The notes under the pieces were generated by a model. That model saw nothing but the letters and a program-made list of their open reading frames with translations. It made no database searches and was not told the origin of the DNA. Made by a program: the position numbers and the translations under genes. A stretch of 64,000 nt of DNA from Salinivibrio sp. ES.052 (GTDB lineage Bacteria; Pseudomonadota; Gammaproteobacteria; Enterobacterales; Vibrionaceae), in assembly GCF_900141775.1 (NCBI RefSeq), contig NZ_FSRI01000003.1, forward strand, positions 1 through 64,000, given 5' to 3'. Below are positions 7,110 to 15,975 of this stretch, one piece after another. The first letter of the stretch is position 1, and every line of letters starts with the position of its first letter.

Positions 7110-7547
7110 TTACCCCCACTGACCTGAACGTAAAGCGTCGACACGACAGAACACTTCGTAGAGGTCAGCAAACTTGCCGCTACTAATAATAGATAAAGGA
7201 GCCCGCCCTTCGAAGTAAGCGTTTTTGTTCTCCATAGACATGAACCCCTGAACGTTCTCTTGGTTATCGAAGATGATTCGAAGACTACCGTGGATGTTTG
7301 CGATGTAGCTTAAACGCTCAAGCTGATCATCATCCATCGATATCGTGTCTGGGTTAGCCTTGTACTTTTGGAACGTAGACCTTGGTATACGAAGAATTCG
7401 TTGCATGTCTGCTCCGGCACATCCCCATCCTTCCATTATGTTTACAGCAGCCTTGAAGCCGACCTGAGCCATTTTCTTCTTGTCTACCGCTTTTAGTGCT
7501 TGTGCTGCTGTCATATCATTCACCATTTCATACTTGCACACTCTCAT
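7110..7547 (-). CDS. Xre/MbcA/ParS-type antitoxin (DUF2384) of RES/Xre module
   Basis: A 145-residue protein from ATG 7547 (MRVCKYEMV). A helical N-terminal part with an HTH-like stretch (ADMQRILRIPRSTFQKYK) is followed by the C-terminal toxin-binding domain DUF2384, including the family-typical FEGRAPLSII stretch. It precedes and abuts the toxin, the usual order for RES/Xre pairs. Starts at 7526 or 7514 are also possible; none has a strong ribosome-binding site. Upstream inverted repeat at 7548-7576 suggests autoregulation. Confidence 0.8.
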   Translation of the reverse strand: MRVCKYEMVNDMTAAQALKAVDKKKMAQVGFKAAVNIMEGWGCAGADMQRILRIPRSTFQKYKANPDTISMDDDQLERLSYIANIHGSLRIIFDNQENVQGFMSMENKNAYFEGRAPLSIISSGKFADLYEVFCRVDALRSGQWG

Positions 7548-7576
7548 TGTGGACCCAATGTTTAATATTGTCCACA
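7548..7576 (-). promoter_or_regulatory. Inverted-repeat operator upstream of RES/Xre operon
   Basis: TGTGGAC and GTCCACA form a perfect 7-bp inverted repeat with a 15-bp AT-rich spacer, directly against the antitoxin start. Antitoxins of this class bind inverted repeats in their own promoter, so this is the likely operator. Confidence 0.6.
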
Positions 7577-7797
7577 GTGAGACAGAAGATCTTACACAGC
7601 TCGCGACATTCTTTCGTCTTGGATTGACCAAACCTTGCAACCGTATCAACAACCTAAAGCATTCTTCTGATGTCGCCCTTTTGTATGCCTTGGCGCATTC
7701 AACAGCGATGAATTATCACACCTCATCTCGCTTGGATTGATTGGCATGTCGATGTCCGATAAAGTGCTGATAATACGTCGTCATGCGAGTGAGCTTT

Positions 7798-8832
7798 ATG
7801 ATAAAAACAGCTTTGGTGGGTTTTGGCTTTTCTGCCAATACATTTCATGTTCCTTTTCTGAGCACAATCTCTGAGTTTGCTATTTCAGCTGTTGTGTCCA
7901 GTAAGCCCGATCAGGTTGCACAGCGCTTGCCTAAAGCGGCCTGCTTTGATGATCTCAGCACCTTATTAGCGCAACAAACCCCGGATTTGGTGGTGATCAC
8001 CACGCCCAACCACCTCCACTACCAACATGTTAAACAAGCATTAGAAGCCGGTTGTCATGTCTTAGTGGAAAAGCCTTTTGTCACCAATAGTCGTGATGGC
8101 CTTGAGCTGGCCGCGCTGGCTAAACAGAAAGGCTTAGTATTGTGCCCCTACCATAACCGCCGCTGGGATGGTGATTTTCTCACTCTGAAAGGCTTACACC
8201 TCGCAGGCGAGCTCGGTGACATCAAAGTCATGCACTCTAGCTTTAATCGCTACCGCCCAGAGGTTCGTCAACGGTGGCGTGAGCTACCAGGTGAAGGCGC
8301 CGGTATCTTGTATGATTTGGGCTCACATTTAATTGACCAAGCACTGCACTTATTAGGGGATCCGAATGCGGTTTCGGCTAGTTGCCGCGCACTCCGCCCA
8401 GGCAGTGAGACGACAGACTACTTTCAAGTCACCCTGCATTACCCAGACAAAGAGGTGGTTCTTTCCTCAAGCCCCTATCGATCTGGGACCACAGAGCGTT
8501 TTGTTGTTCATGGTGAAAAAGCGACCTTTAGTACGTTTGGTTTAGATATCCAAGAAGATCAACTACGCGCCGGTTTAATGGTCACCGTCTCCGGTTTCGG
8601 AGAACAAGCGTATCAGGGAATGCTTGAGGTTGGTGACAGCGTCACACCTGATCCCTTGACCTTAGAAGATGGCCAATACCATCGACTATTCGACGGGTTA
8701 GCTCAGGCAATTACAAATGACCAACCCTCGCCTGTTTGCCCTATCTCCGCCAGCAAAGTTATCTATGCCATTGAGCTGGCACAAACAGCCTCTGATACGG
8801 GCAGTCGCCAACCCTGGCAGTTCCAAGCCTGA
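7798..8832 (+). CDS. Gfo/Idh/MocA family oxidoreductase (YdgJ-like)
   Basis: A 344-residue NAD(P)-dependent dehydrogenase. The N-terminal Rossmann motif GFGFSANTFHVP, the EKPF motif at about residue 90 and the downstream HNRRWDGDF and DLGSHLIDQ motifs define the family, and GSHLIDQA carries the conserved catalytic His. It resembles E. coli YdgJ, whose substrate is not established. ATG 7798 was chosen over 7783 because the Rossmann strand follows directly and GAGTGAG lies upstream. It stands alone. Confidence 0.85.
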   Translation: MIKTALVGFGFSANTFHVPFLSTISEFAISAVVSSKPDQVAQRLPKAACFDDLSTLLAQQTPDLVVITTPNHLHYQHVKQALEAGCHVLVEKPFVTNSRDGLELAALAKQKGLVLCPYHNRRWDGDFLTLKGLHLAGELGDIKVMHSSFNRYRPEVRQRWRELPGEGAGILYDLGSHLIDQALHLLGDPNAVSASCRALRPGSETTDYFQVTLHYPDKEVVLSSSPYRSGTTERFVVHGEKATFSTFGLDIQEDQLRAGLMVTVSGFGEQAYQGMLEVGDSVTPDPLTLEDGQYHRLFDGLAQAITNDQPSPVCPISASKVIYAIELAQTASDTGSRQPWQFQA

Positions 8833-8923
8833 TCCTCACCAATTGATGAATAAAGCTTAGCTACATTGACAGATGTGACTGAGCTTTTGTTGAACAACCA
8901 CTAAAGTTATAGTGCATTATAAT

Positions 8924-8955
8924 ACAAAAATATAGCCCAGAACATGGCTGGGCTA
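8924..8955 (-). terminator. Intrinsic terminator of chrA
   Basis: The stem TAGCCCAG/CTGGGCTA with a 7-base loop is followed on the minus strand by ATATTTTTGT. It lies 17 bp past the chrA stop codon. Confidence 0.7.
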
Positions 8956-8971
8956 CAAAATTGGGCGCGTA

Positions 8972-10117
8972 TTACGCGAGAGTAAACTGATACACCATCA
9001 TCAATAGGAGCAACCAAAACACTGAAACACGCCACTTGATAAGTGCCATTAAACCTAGCGTAATAGGCAATAAATCAAGGGGTTGCGCATAGGCAGACAC
9101 CCATACAGGTTGGTAAAGCGCGGCAGCGAGTAACCCCACGACACTGGCATTAATGAGGCTGATGGCACCGGCTAAACGAGGCTGCGTTTTCACCGCCTCC
9201 CAAATGGGTAAAACACCAAACATCAGCAACGCGCCAGGCAAGAAGATCGCGATGGTGGCAATAATACTGCCCCAAAGCGGTGACAAGCCCTCAACACTGG
9301 CACCCAAGTAACTTGCCATGGTAAACATAGGGCCTGGCACAAGCTGTGCCGCCGCATACCCTTCAATCAACGCAGAATCTGTGACAACGTCACCAACTAT
9401 GGGTTCGAGTAAAGGTAGCACTACATGGCCACCACCAAACACAAAGCTCCCTGCCTGATAGAAAAGATTAAACACTTGTACCCAGAGTGTCTGGTTAAAC
9501 AACCAAGGCACCGTTAGCAATAATAAAAACAGGCCAATAATAATGGCACTACGACGCCACGCAATAGACACCGGTGTGTGGCTCTGTTGCGGTTTTGCAA
9601 ACCCTATTGCGCCAACCATGCCGGCGACCAAAATGGGCAGAACTTGGTACAACACGCCTGAAGGCGTCAGTAACAACCACAATGCCGTTATAACTGCGAC
9701 AGCGGCATTCACCCACGAGCTGATAAACTTTTTACCCATCGACACCGTCGCATCAATCACGACCACCACCGCCAATAACTTCGCCGCACTGATGATCGTT
9801 GCCACCCAGTCTGATGCTTGTGCGCTACTGTTTAGTACCGCCGCTGCCGTCAATAAGACAAAGGAAGGTAAGGTAAACGCCACAAACGCGCCAAACGCCC
9901 CCAGATAACCCGCGCGCTGATAGCCAATATACATGCCTAACTGACTGCTCCCCGGGCCAGGTAAGAACTGACTGATTGCCAGCCCCGAGGCAAACGTCTC
10001 TTCGCTTAGCCATCGCTTATTCTTGACAAATACCCGCTCGAAATAACCCACATGAGCGGCAGGTCCGCCAAAGGACATACAGCCCAATAGAAAAAACTGT
10101 TTGATCAACTCTATCAT
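8972..10117 (-). CDS. chrA: Chromate transporter, two-domain CHR family
   Basis: A 381-residue inner-membrane protein with about ten hydrophobic segments arranged as two homologous halves. The first half shows FFLLGCMSFGGPAAHVGYFE and SQFLPGPGSSQLGMYIG; the second shows FYQAGSFVFGGGHVVLPLLE and QLVPGPMFTMASYLG. These paired FGG and PGP motifs define the long CHR family, which exports chromate by proton-coupled transport in characterised members. The start is behind a strong AGGAGG. A LysR-type gene is divergent 464 bp away and may control it. Confidence 0.9.
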   Translation of the reverse strand: MIELIKQFFLLGCMSFGGPAAHVGYFERVFVKNKRWLSEETFASGLAISQFLPGPGSSQLGMYIGYQRAGYLGAFGAFVAFTLPSFVLLTAAAVLNSSAQASDWVATIISAAKLLAVVVVIDATVSMGKKFISSWVNAAVAVITALWLLLTPSGVLYQVLPILVAGMVGAIGFAKPQQSHTPVSIAWRRSAIIIGLFLLLLTVPWLFNQTLWVQVFNLFYQAGSFVFGGGHVVLPLLEPIVGDVVTDSALIEGYAAAQLVPGPMFTMASYLGASVEGLSPLWGSIIATIAIFLPGALLMFGVLPIWEAVKTQPRLAGAISLINASVVGLLAAALYQPVWVSAYAQPLDLLPITLGLMALIKWRVSVFWLLLLMMVYQFTLA

Positions 10118-10581
10118 TGCTTACCTCCTGCTAAGAGTGTAAGCGAATAGAACAATGAACAAAAACAAGACATTTTGATTTTATAAATTGATATTATTAA
10201 TACGAAAAGGAAGCTCAGACGCATCCGACCCCCAACATGTAACTTTACAACACAAATAAAAGTGAGCGCTTACAACCCTTAGATTTAAATGTCCACACAG
10301 GGAAACAGTTTTAAATTTTAATTATAAAACAGTATTTTAATGCATCTATGTTTTTCAGAGGGAATAGCAGTGAGAGGATGACACATCTCAGAAAAGGGCA
10401 AACGACGTCCCCTTTCCCACTAACTTAATGTCACAATATAGGGGGAGTTTAATAAAATGAATTCGAAACAGTATCCGCGACCATCGTTAGCGCCCAAGCG
10501 AAAGTGACGTTGTCACGAAGACTCCTGCCAGATACCGTTATATGGTAGTGTTACCCTATTAACGAAATGGATGTGTGTATA
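10118..10581. promoter_or_regulatory. Intergenic region between chrA and lysR-type gene
   Basis: 464 bp, AT-rich, with no gene I can support. It must contain both divergent promoters. The imperfect palindrome ATTATAAAACAGTATTTTAAT (10321-10341 less the last base) is a candidate LysR-type operator. Nothing else stands out. Confidence 0.4.
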
Positions 10582-11502
10582 ATGCTCGAATACCTTCAAC
10601 AAATCGTTGTGTTGGCTGCCGTTGCGCAAGAGCAGCACTTTACTCGCGCAGCAGAAAGACTGGGAATTTCTAAATCTCAAGTGAGTAAACAGGTTCGATA
10701 CCTTGAAGATCGGCTTGGTGTGCAACTGGTGCAGCGCAACACGCGATCCGTCTCTTTAACCGAAGTGGGTAGCCGATATGCCGATTATGGAAGCCAGGTA
10801 ATCGCGACCTTAGATGAAGCCGAAGCGATGGTCGCGGGTTACCGCAATGAGGTGACGGGTAAACTAAAAATTGGCGTCGCGCAGTCGTTTGGTAATACAT
10901 TAATGACGCGCCATTTTGCTAAATTTCGACAAGCGTATCCCGCGCTTAATCTGGATATCAGCCTATTTGATCACCGCCCTAATCTGGTGGAAGAAGGTTA
11001 TGATTGCTGGGTCGCAATCCATGAACACCCGCCTGAAGGAATGGTAGCCAGAAAGCTCGCTGACTGTCAGTTTAAACTGGTCGCAGCCCCTGATTACCTC
11101 ACCATACGTGGCACTCCGCCACAATTAAGCGAGTTACGTCATCATGACTGCATTACCTATCAAAGTCGTGAGCGTCGTTATGATAAATGGCCTTTCTCAA
11201 AGGCGGGTAATAAGCAAGTCGTTCATGTCAGTGGACAGTACACGATTAATAACGCACCAGCGGTGCTTGAGGCGGTAAAAGCTGGACTAGGGATCGCTTA
11301 TCTAGCCACCTATTTACTGACTGATGAATTAGAAACTGGTGAATTGGTCGAGATACTGCCTGAATGGCAACCCTGCCTGGAGCTACCCATTTATATTGTT
11401 TATCCAAGACGTAAACATCTCGCGCCAAAAGTGAGAGAGTTTGTTGATTTTATGCTTGAGGAGATTGGCGACCCTCCAAGTTGGGATCGCCATGATAAGT
11501 GA
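10582..11502 (+). CDS. LysR-family transcriptional regulator
   Basis: 306 residues from ATG 10582 (MLEYLQQ), with an in-frame ATG five codons earlier. The winged HTH at residues 1-62 contains HFTRAAERLGISKSQVSKQVRYLEDRLG, the LysR signature. A periplasmic-binding-like effector domain follows from about residue 88. The sequence is closest to the group that includes CrgA/AaeR-like regulators. Divergence from chrA suggests a regulatory link, but no effector can be read from the sequence. Confidence 0.85.
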   Translation: MLEYLQQIVVLAAVAQEQHFTRAAERLGISKSQVSKQVRYLEDRLGVQLVQRNTRSVSLTEVGSRYADYGSQVIATLDEAEAMVAGYRNEVTGKLKIGVAQSFGNTLMTRHFAKFRQAYPALNLDISLFDHRPNLVEEGYDCWVAIHEHPPEGMVARKLADCQFKLVAAPDYLTIRGTPPQLSELRHHDCITYQSRERRYDKWPFSKAGNKQVVHVSGQYTINNAPAVLEAVKAGLGIAYLATYLLTDELETGELVEILPEWQPCLELPIYIVYPRRKHLAPKVREFVDFMLEEIGDPPSWDRHDK

Positions 11503-11507
11503 CGGCG

Positions 11508-12671
11508 TCACTTATTCTGCTCGGCAGCGAGATAGCTCTCTTGATTATCACTGGCAGGCGACGTGGTATATTGGTTGAGAACAGGGTTTGCATACATTTG
11601 ACGTAAATAATCACGTGTCGTTTCTGGCGCTTGTGCAACCTTCTGTTCATACAGGCGCTGTTCTGCTGGCGTGACACTGTCATGCTCCACACCGGCAGCA
11701 ATATAGTTTGCTGGATATAAGCGGTATAACTGATGGATTTGCGCATCAATCTTCGCTGCCATCGACTCTGGCGTATCTTGTGACAGCGTCACAGGCTCGC
11801 CAAACGCCACATGCACATGCCGTTTGTCACCGACAATCCCCTTCACAATGGTCTGGATATCCTCAAACTCGCTCTTTTCGTACGCCCCTAACCGATTTAC
11901 GGCATCCAGCTCACTCGCTTTATCGAGATCGCACGGGTCGTTTTGATAAGAGATGGCCACAGGCACCACATTCAGGGCTTCCATATAACGATCAAAATCT
12001 TGCTTACGTTTTCGCCCTTCCATGAAGAACATTTTTAAGATCGCCGGATCGGTAACATCTTGTCCTGTCTTCGCTCGCCCTTCTCGTTGCGCAATCCAAA
12101 TGGACTGACCTTCGTCGAGAGAGAGGCGCAAGTAAGCTGACAGTTGTGAGAGCGATTTCATCATCTCACGAGGGGCTCTGGCCGAACGCTTTACAATAAA
12201 GCTTTTATTGAGTTTCATTAGTTCCGTTGCGCAAGGCTTACGCAGTAAGTTATCGCCAATGGCTATTCTTACCGTGTCTAACCCCTGTTGGTGTAAACAC
12301 CAATTCACCAAGGCGGGATCCATCGCAATATCTCTATGATTAGAGACAAATAAATACGCATTGCTTGGATCCAATTTTTCTACGCCCGAAACAGTGACTT
12401 TATCGCATGTTGTTTTGATCATCTTGCGCATATAACTGGCAACATGCAACTGAACATCTTGGACCGTTTTGATGTTGTTCCACTTTTTGGTCAGATACAA
12501 TTTCAAAGCAGGCTTGAGTAGCCAACCGAACGGACCTGATGCGTGCGGATAGCGATAAGATAAAATCGCATTGATGAACTCATCATCTTGAATCAGACGC
12601 TGGATAGCATCGGGGACTTCGTCGTCGTGATAAGGCCGAATTTCTTGAAAAGGATCGTTAACTGTCTGCAC
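11508..12671 (-). CDS. Glycerolipid acyltransferase (PlsC-like family)
   Basis: A 387-residue protein of the 1-acyl-glycerol-3-phosphate acyltransferase superfamily. The block-I motif is SNHRDIAMD at about residue 110, with His and Asp separated by five residues rather than the usual four. Block III is seen in WIAQREGRAKTG, the equivalent of the EGTR motif. The enzyme would act at the inner membrane in phospholipid remodelling. There is no signal peptide, and the N-terminal 80 residues are not conserved. It converges with the LysR gene, only 5 bp apart. The exact acyl acceptor cannot be told. Confidence 0.8.
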   Translation of the reverse strand: MQTVNDPFQEIRPYHDDEVPDAIQRLIQDDEFINAILSYRYPHASGPFGWLLKPALKLYLTKKWNNIKTVQDVQLHVASYMRKMIKTTCDKVTVSGVEKLDPSNAYLFVSNHRDIAMDPALVNWCLHQQGLDTVRIAIGDNLLRKPCATELMKLNKSFIVKRSARAPREMMKSLSQLSAYLRLSLDEGQSIWIAQREGRAKTGQDVTDPAILKMFFMEGRKRKQDFDRYMEALNVVPVAISYQNDPCDLDKASELDAVNRLGAYEKSEFEDIQTIVKGIVGDKRHVHVAFGEPVTLSQDTPESMAAKIDAQIHQLYRLYPANYIAAGVEHDSVTPAEQRLYEQKVAQAPETTRDYLRQMYANPVLNQYTTSPASDNQESYLAAEQNK

Positions 12672-12865
12672 TTTTTTCCGTTATATCTAATAAAAACCGC
12701 GTTATTCTACGCAGTCAAAAAAGGATTCAAAGTGAATCCACCGTCATTTTACACAGGTTGGAGGTCAGACCTTATCTCGCCACAGGAGTTCCCTTTGCAG
12801 CTGTTGACTTGACCTCGACAACAAAAGTGCTCACCATTGCCGCCTTGTTAAGTTGAGACACTGTT

Positions 12866-13537
12866 ATGAAGTACACCAGCGAACATACTCTTTACCACTT
12901 ATCATCACTGACATTTACCCCTCGTAAACGCCGCTATACGGCCAGCTTACTGTATGTCGAGGACGGCTTAGTATGCGTTCGCTTAGGGAAAGCAGATATC
13001 CCTGTGCATAGTAGCCAAGGATTTTGGCTGCCTTTTGGGTGCCTGCATGCGCTGACCATACCGCCCAACACACGTGTTCATCAACTCGCTATTTCGCCAC
13101 GCATTAAGCGCGACTTGCCCACTCCTGCCGGCCATGTTGATTTGTCGCCCTTACTCATTGCGAGTTTTGTTGCACTCTGCAGCCCAGACTATCAGGCTGC
13201 ACGATCAGCGCAAGCACGCCGAGTTCAAGATGTCATGTTAGATCAGGTTTCGCTACTGACACCCATCCAAGACTTTGACTGGCAAACGAAAAGCCTTGCT
13301 GACTGCGTAGCTCGCGCACAAGTTGGCCAACCACCGGCAAATGCGGATCAACACCACCAATTACAGACACTCACCCATCTTACTATGGATGATTTGCATG
13401 AGTATTTTACCGTGAGACAACTCCGGGCGGCACTGAAGTCGGGCCAAACACTGCAAAAAGCCGCAGCGTCCATCGGCATAACAGACACGGATGCGGCGTC
13501 GCTGTATGCCCGCTACACCAAGACCTTCGAGAGCTAG
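12866..13537 (+). CDS. AraC-like protein with cupin N-terminus and weak HTH
   Basis: 223 residues. The N-terminal half resembles an AraC-type cupin (YVEDGLVCVRLG, GFWLPFGCLHALTIPP). The C-terminal part from about residue 165 shows only a degenerate HTH (LRAALKSGQTLQKAAASIGITDTDAA) and lacks the second HTH signature of AraC proteins. Could be a reduced regulator that binds DNA weakly or acts through a partner. Convergent with the NadD-like gene. Confidence 0.65.
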   Translation: MKYTSEHTLYHLSSLTFTPRKRRYTASLLYVEDGLVCVRLGKADIPVHSSQGFWLPFGCLHALTIPPNTRVHQLAISPRIKRDLPTPAGHVDLSPLLIASFVALCSPDYQAARSAQARRVQDVMLDQVSLLTPIQDFDWQTKSLADCVARAQVGQPPANADQHHQLQTLTHLTMDDLHEYFTVRQLRAALKSGQTLQKAAASIGITDTDAASLYARYTKTFES

Positions 13538-13539
13538 CG

Positions 13540-14058
13540 TTAAGCGCTAAAGGCCGATGCAGTTAACTGTGCTGCTACACGTGGCGTGGTCAAGTCACTA
13601 ATTGACAGGCCTTGTTGTAGACGTTCACGAATATGAGTACTGCGTACTGCCACTTTTTCTGGCATGCCTAACACTGACCAGCGCGATAATATTTTCTCAC
13701 TATGGGCGAACTGACCGAACTTAATCAAATTGTCTGGCCCGACGACAAAAGTCAATGCAGCGTCTGGGTAGTCTTGCTGCAGAGCACTCAATAGCATAAA
13801 AGTTGTGACAGGCTCCCCTTTTTTCCCAAGGAAAGCTTCGCACCGGCAGAGCTTAAGATTGGGCAATGCTAAATCATCAATCAATGCCTGTACCCAATGA
13901 CAACGCGAATCGTAAGACGCCATCGCTTTTCCCCAAGCATGCTTATAACTGGGGACAAGGAGTACCTGGTCAAAGTGGTTAAGCTGCTTAAGAACCGAGG
14001 CGTGGCCTTGGGTCGGTGGATTAAAGGCGCTACCAAACACTGCAATTTTCTCTGTCAT
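13540..14058 (-). CDS. Nicotinate/nicotinamide nucleotide adenylyltransferase-like protein
   Basis: A 172-residue nucleotidyltransferase. The ATP-binding motif reads GSAFNPPTQGH, so the first His of the HxGH motif is Thr (TQGH) while the final His is kept. The second motif is RSTHIRERL, the usual STxxR. ATG 14058 follows AGAGAG. The gene is divergent from nadE with 187 bp between, which supports a role in NAD synthesis or salvage, as in the matching V. cholerae pair I recall. It may be a second, not the housekeeping, NadD. Confidence 0.75.
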   Translation of the reverse strand: MTEKIAVFGSAFNPPTQGHASVLKQLNHFDQVLLVPSYKHAWGKAMASYDSRCHWVQALIDDLALPNLKLCRCEAFLGKKGEPVTTFMLLSALQQDYPDAALTFVVGPDNLIKFGQFAHSEKILSRWSVLGMPEKVAVRSTHIRERLQQGLSISDLTTPRVAAQLTASAFSA

Positions 14059-14245
14059 ACATCTCTCTTTATCAACCCGTCTTAAGCGCGGGAATGATGC
14101 CATGAATCTAATCAAAAGCCTAACACGTAGCGATTGAGGCTGGGAGATTGATTTGGCTATACCCAAGGCGGTAGAGATCATGCACAATAAAGCGCAGTAA
14201 AGCTTTCACTTACGTTGCATGCCAGAGTTATTGAGAGGAAAGAAC

Positions 14246-15085
14246 ATGGAACATCAGATCCGCGAAGAAATGCGCGTTCAATCCACCATTGATCCAGAGA
14301 TAGAAATCCGTCGCCGTATTACCTTTATAAAAACCATGCTGCAACGCTCAGGTACACGTAGCCTGGTGCTAGGTATCAGCGGCGGCGTTGACTCTTCAAC
14401 ATGTGGACGACTGGCACAGTTAGCGGTTGAAGAGCTTAATCAAGAAACTGGCAAGGAGCAATATCAGTTTATTGCCGTTCGCTTACCCTATGGTGAGCAA
14501 AAAGATGAGGACGAAGCACAACTTGCTTTGTCATTTATCAAGCCAAGCAAGGTCGTGACCGTCAACATTAAACAGGGTGTCGACGGCACACATCAGTCGG
14601 TATTGGATGCCGTATCTGCGGTAGGTTTAGTGCCTGATAGCGACAGCCGTATCGACTTCGCCAAAGGAAATGTGAAAGCCCGCGCGAGAATGGTTGCGCA
14701 ATACGAAATAGCGGGATTAACCCAGGGCCTAGTCATGGGCACCGATCACTCTGCAGAAAACATCACCGGGTTTTATACTAAATTTGGCGATGGTGCCTGT
14801 GACCTCGCGCCACTATTTGGTCTTAATAAGCGTCAAGTGCGCCAATTAGCCGCCACCTTGGACGCACCTGCCGTCTTGGTCAATAAAGTGCCTACTGCAG
14901 ATTTAGAGGATTTATCACCACAAAAGGCCGATGAAGAAGCGCTACAGCTGACTTACGATCAGATTGATGATTTTCTTGAGGGTAAGCCTATTGATGATGC
15001 AGCTAAAGAGAAGATTATTAGAGTGTATCAATCCACACAACATAAACGGCAACCAATCCCTACGATTTATGATATCGACGCTTAA
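14246..15085 (+). CDS. nadE: Ammonia-dependent NAD synthetase
   Basis: A 279-residue enzyme that makes NAD from deamido-NAD, ATP and ammonia. It shows the PP-loop motif [10 protein letters not shown] (residues about 48-57), [10 protein letters not shown], the [12 protein letters not shown] motif and the FGLNKRQVR helix, all diagnostic for NadE. It lacks a glutaminase domain, so it depends on free ammonia. ATG 14246 follows GAGAGGAAAGAAC. Length matches E. coli NadE. Confidence 0.95.
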   Translation: MEHQIREEMRVQSTIDPEIEIRRRITFIKTMLQRSGTRSLVLGISGGVDSSTCGRLAQLAVEELNQETGKEQYQFIAVRLPYGEQKDEDEAQLALSFIKPSKVVTVNIKQGVDGTHQSVLDAVSAVGLVPDSDSRIDFAKGNVKARARMVAQYEIAGLTQGLVMGTDHSAENITGFYTKFGDGACDLAPLFGLNKRQVRQLAATLDAPAVLVNKVPTADLEDLSPQKADEEALQLTYDQIDDFLEGKPIDDAAKEKIIRVYQSTQHKRQPIPTIYDIDA

Positions 15086-15086
15086 T

Positions 15087-15641
15087 TTACGATATTGATG
15101 CATGTAGTTGATGATCTGGATGCCGGTCTGCTTTTTGTCCGGCATCAATCAACCCATCTAATTCTTGCCACAAGTTGTCACACAATCCTGGCCGAAAGAC
15201 CGCCACTCTAAAGCCGCCGTGTTCACGCTGATACTGCTGAAAGCGTGAGAGGCTATGCTCACTGCTCGCGATAACATTGGCCAAACGATCACATGTTTTA
15301 ACAATAAGCGCTAACCAAGCCGCCTCGTCCGTCGGATCCAGGACGATCAATCGTTGATTTAACGCACGCTTTCGCTCCTCACGATTAGGCCGGCTCGGAT
15401 CAGTCACTAACATCACCGCTCGGGCTATCGTTGGACCGAAAAGCACAGATATCTCATCAACACGTGTTGCCGTGTCTTCCAGAATGTCATGCAATTGCGC
15501 CACAATACGAGCCTGTTCACCAAAAGGCGCGGCAATTCGCTCGACATGATCGAGATGGCAGCGATAAGGTTGGGCACCATAACGTTGCAGTGCGTGCCGC
15601 ACCCTCGCCCACTCGCGCGCCTTTTCAAGCCGATTGCTCAT
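15087..15641 (-). CDS. HD-domain phosphohydrolase (SpoT-hydrolase-like fold)
   Basis: A 184-residue protein with metal-binding positions like those of the (p)ppGpp hydrolase domain: an early His (CHLDHVERIA), AQLHDILEDT as the HD-ED motif, and KTCDRLANV near residue 115 as the third metal ligand. It lacks a synthetase domain, so it may be a small alarmone hydrolase or a related nucleotide hydrolase. The start follows AAAGGAG. It converges with nadE with a one-base gap. Confidence 0.75.
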   Translation of the reverse strand: MSNRLEKAREWARVRHALQRYGAQPYRCHLDHVERIAAPFGEQARIVAQLHDILEDTATRVDEISVLFGPTIARAVMLVTDPSRPNREERKRALNQRLIVLDPTDEAAWLALIVKTCDRLANVIASSEHSLSRFQQYQREHGGFRVAVFRPGLCDNLWQELDGLIDAGQKADRHPDHQLHASIS

Positions 15642-15726
15642 CCGACACTCCTTTTACTGATCTCCTTTAAATAAATCAGGGATTGGTCGAATTGTAAATA
15701 AAAAGGCGATTTGTTTGCAGCTTGTC

Positions 15727-15885
15727 TCACTCTTCAGGCGAGGATGCCTGCGCTGCTTGCGTTCTAATTTCGTTAGCAACCTGCATAATTGCCTCGCCAC
15801 TGCTCATTCCTTCCGCCATCAGCGCATGAATACGCTCTGCCGCTTCTTGTTGTTGTTCATGGTTTAACGTCACGCCATCAAACAT
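15727..15885 (-). CDS. UPF0181 (YoaH-type) small protein, 52 aa
   Basis: Translation begins [19 protein letters not shown] and continues with [12 protein letters not shown].. and a VANEIR segment, which closely follows E. coli YoaH ([26 protein letters not shown]). The function of the family is unknown. AAGAGAG lies upstream of the ATG. Confidence 0.85.
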   Translation of the reverse strand: MFDGVTLNHEQQQEAAERIHALMAEGMSSGEAIMQVANEIRTQAAQASSPEE

Positions 15886-15920
15886 CGGGTTGCTCTCTTA
15901 GTGATAGGTCGTAGTGATAC

Positions 15921-15947
15921 AAAAAAGCAGGCCATTTTAGGGCCTGC
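15921..15947 (-). terminator. Intrinsic terminator of traF-like gene
   Basis: GCAGGCC/GGCCTGC stem with a 7-base loop, followed on the minus strand by six T. It lies 29 bp past the stop codon. Confidence 0.75.
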
Positions 15948-15975
15948 CTTGTCGTTTGTCATCCAAAATGCAGCG

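Noticed and set aside
7480-7740. Plus-strand frame opposite the antitoxin start
   Set aside because: It overlaps the antitoxin coding region and its operator, and has no convincing start signal. The 3' half might be a gene relic but I cannot name it.
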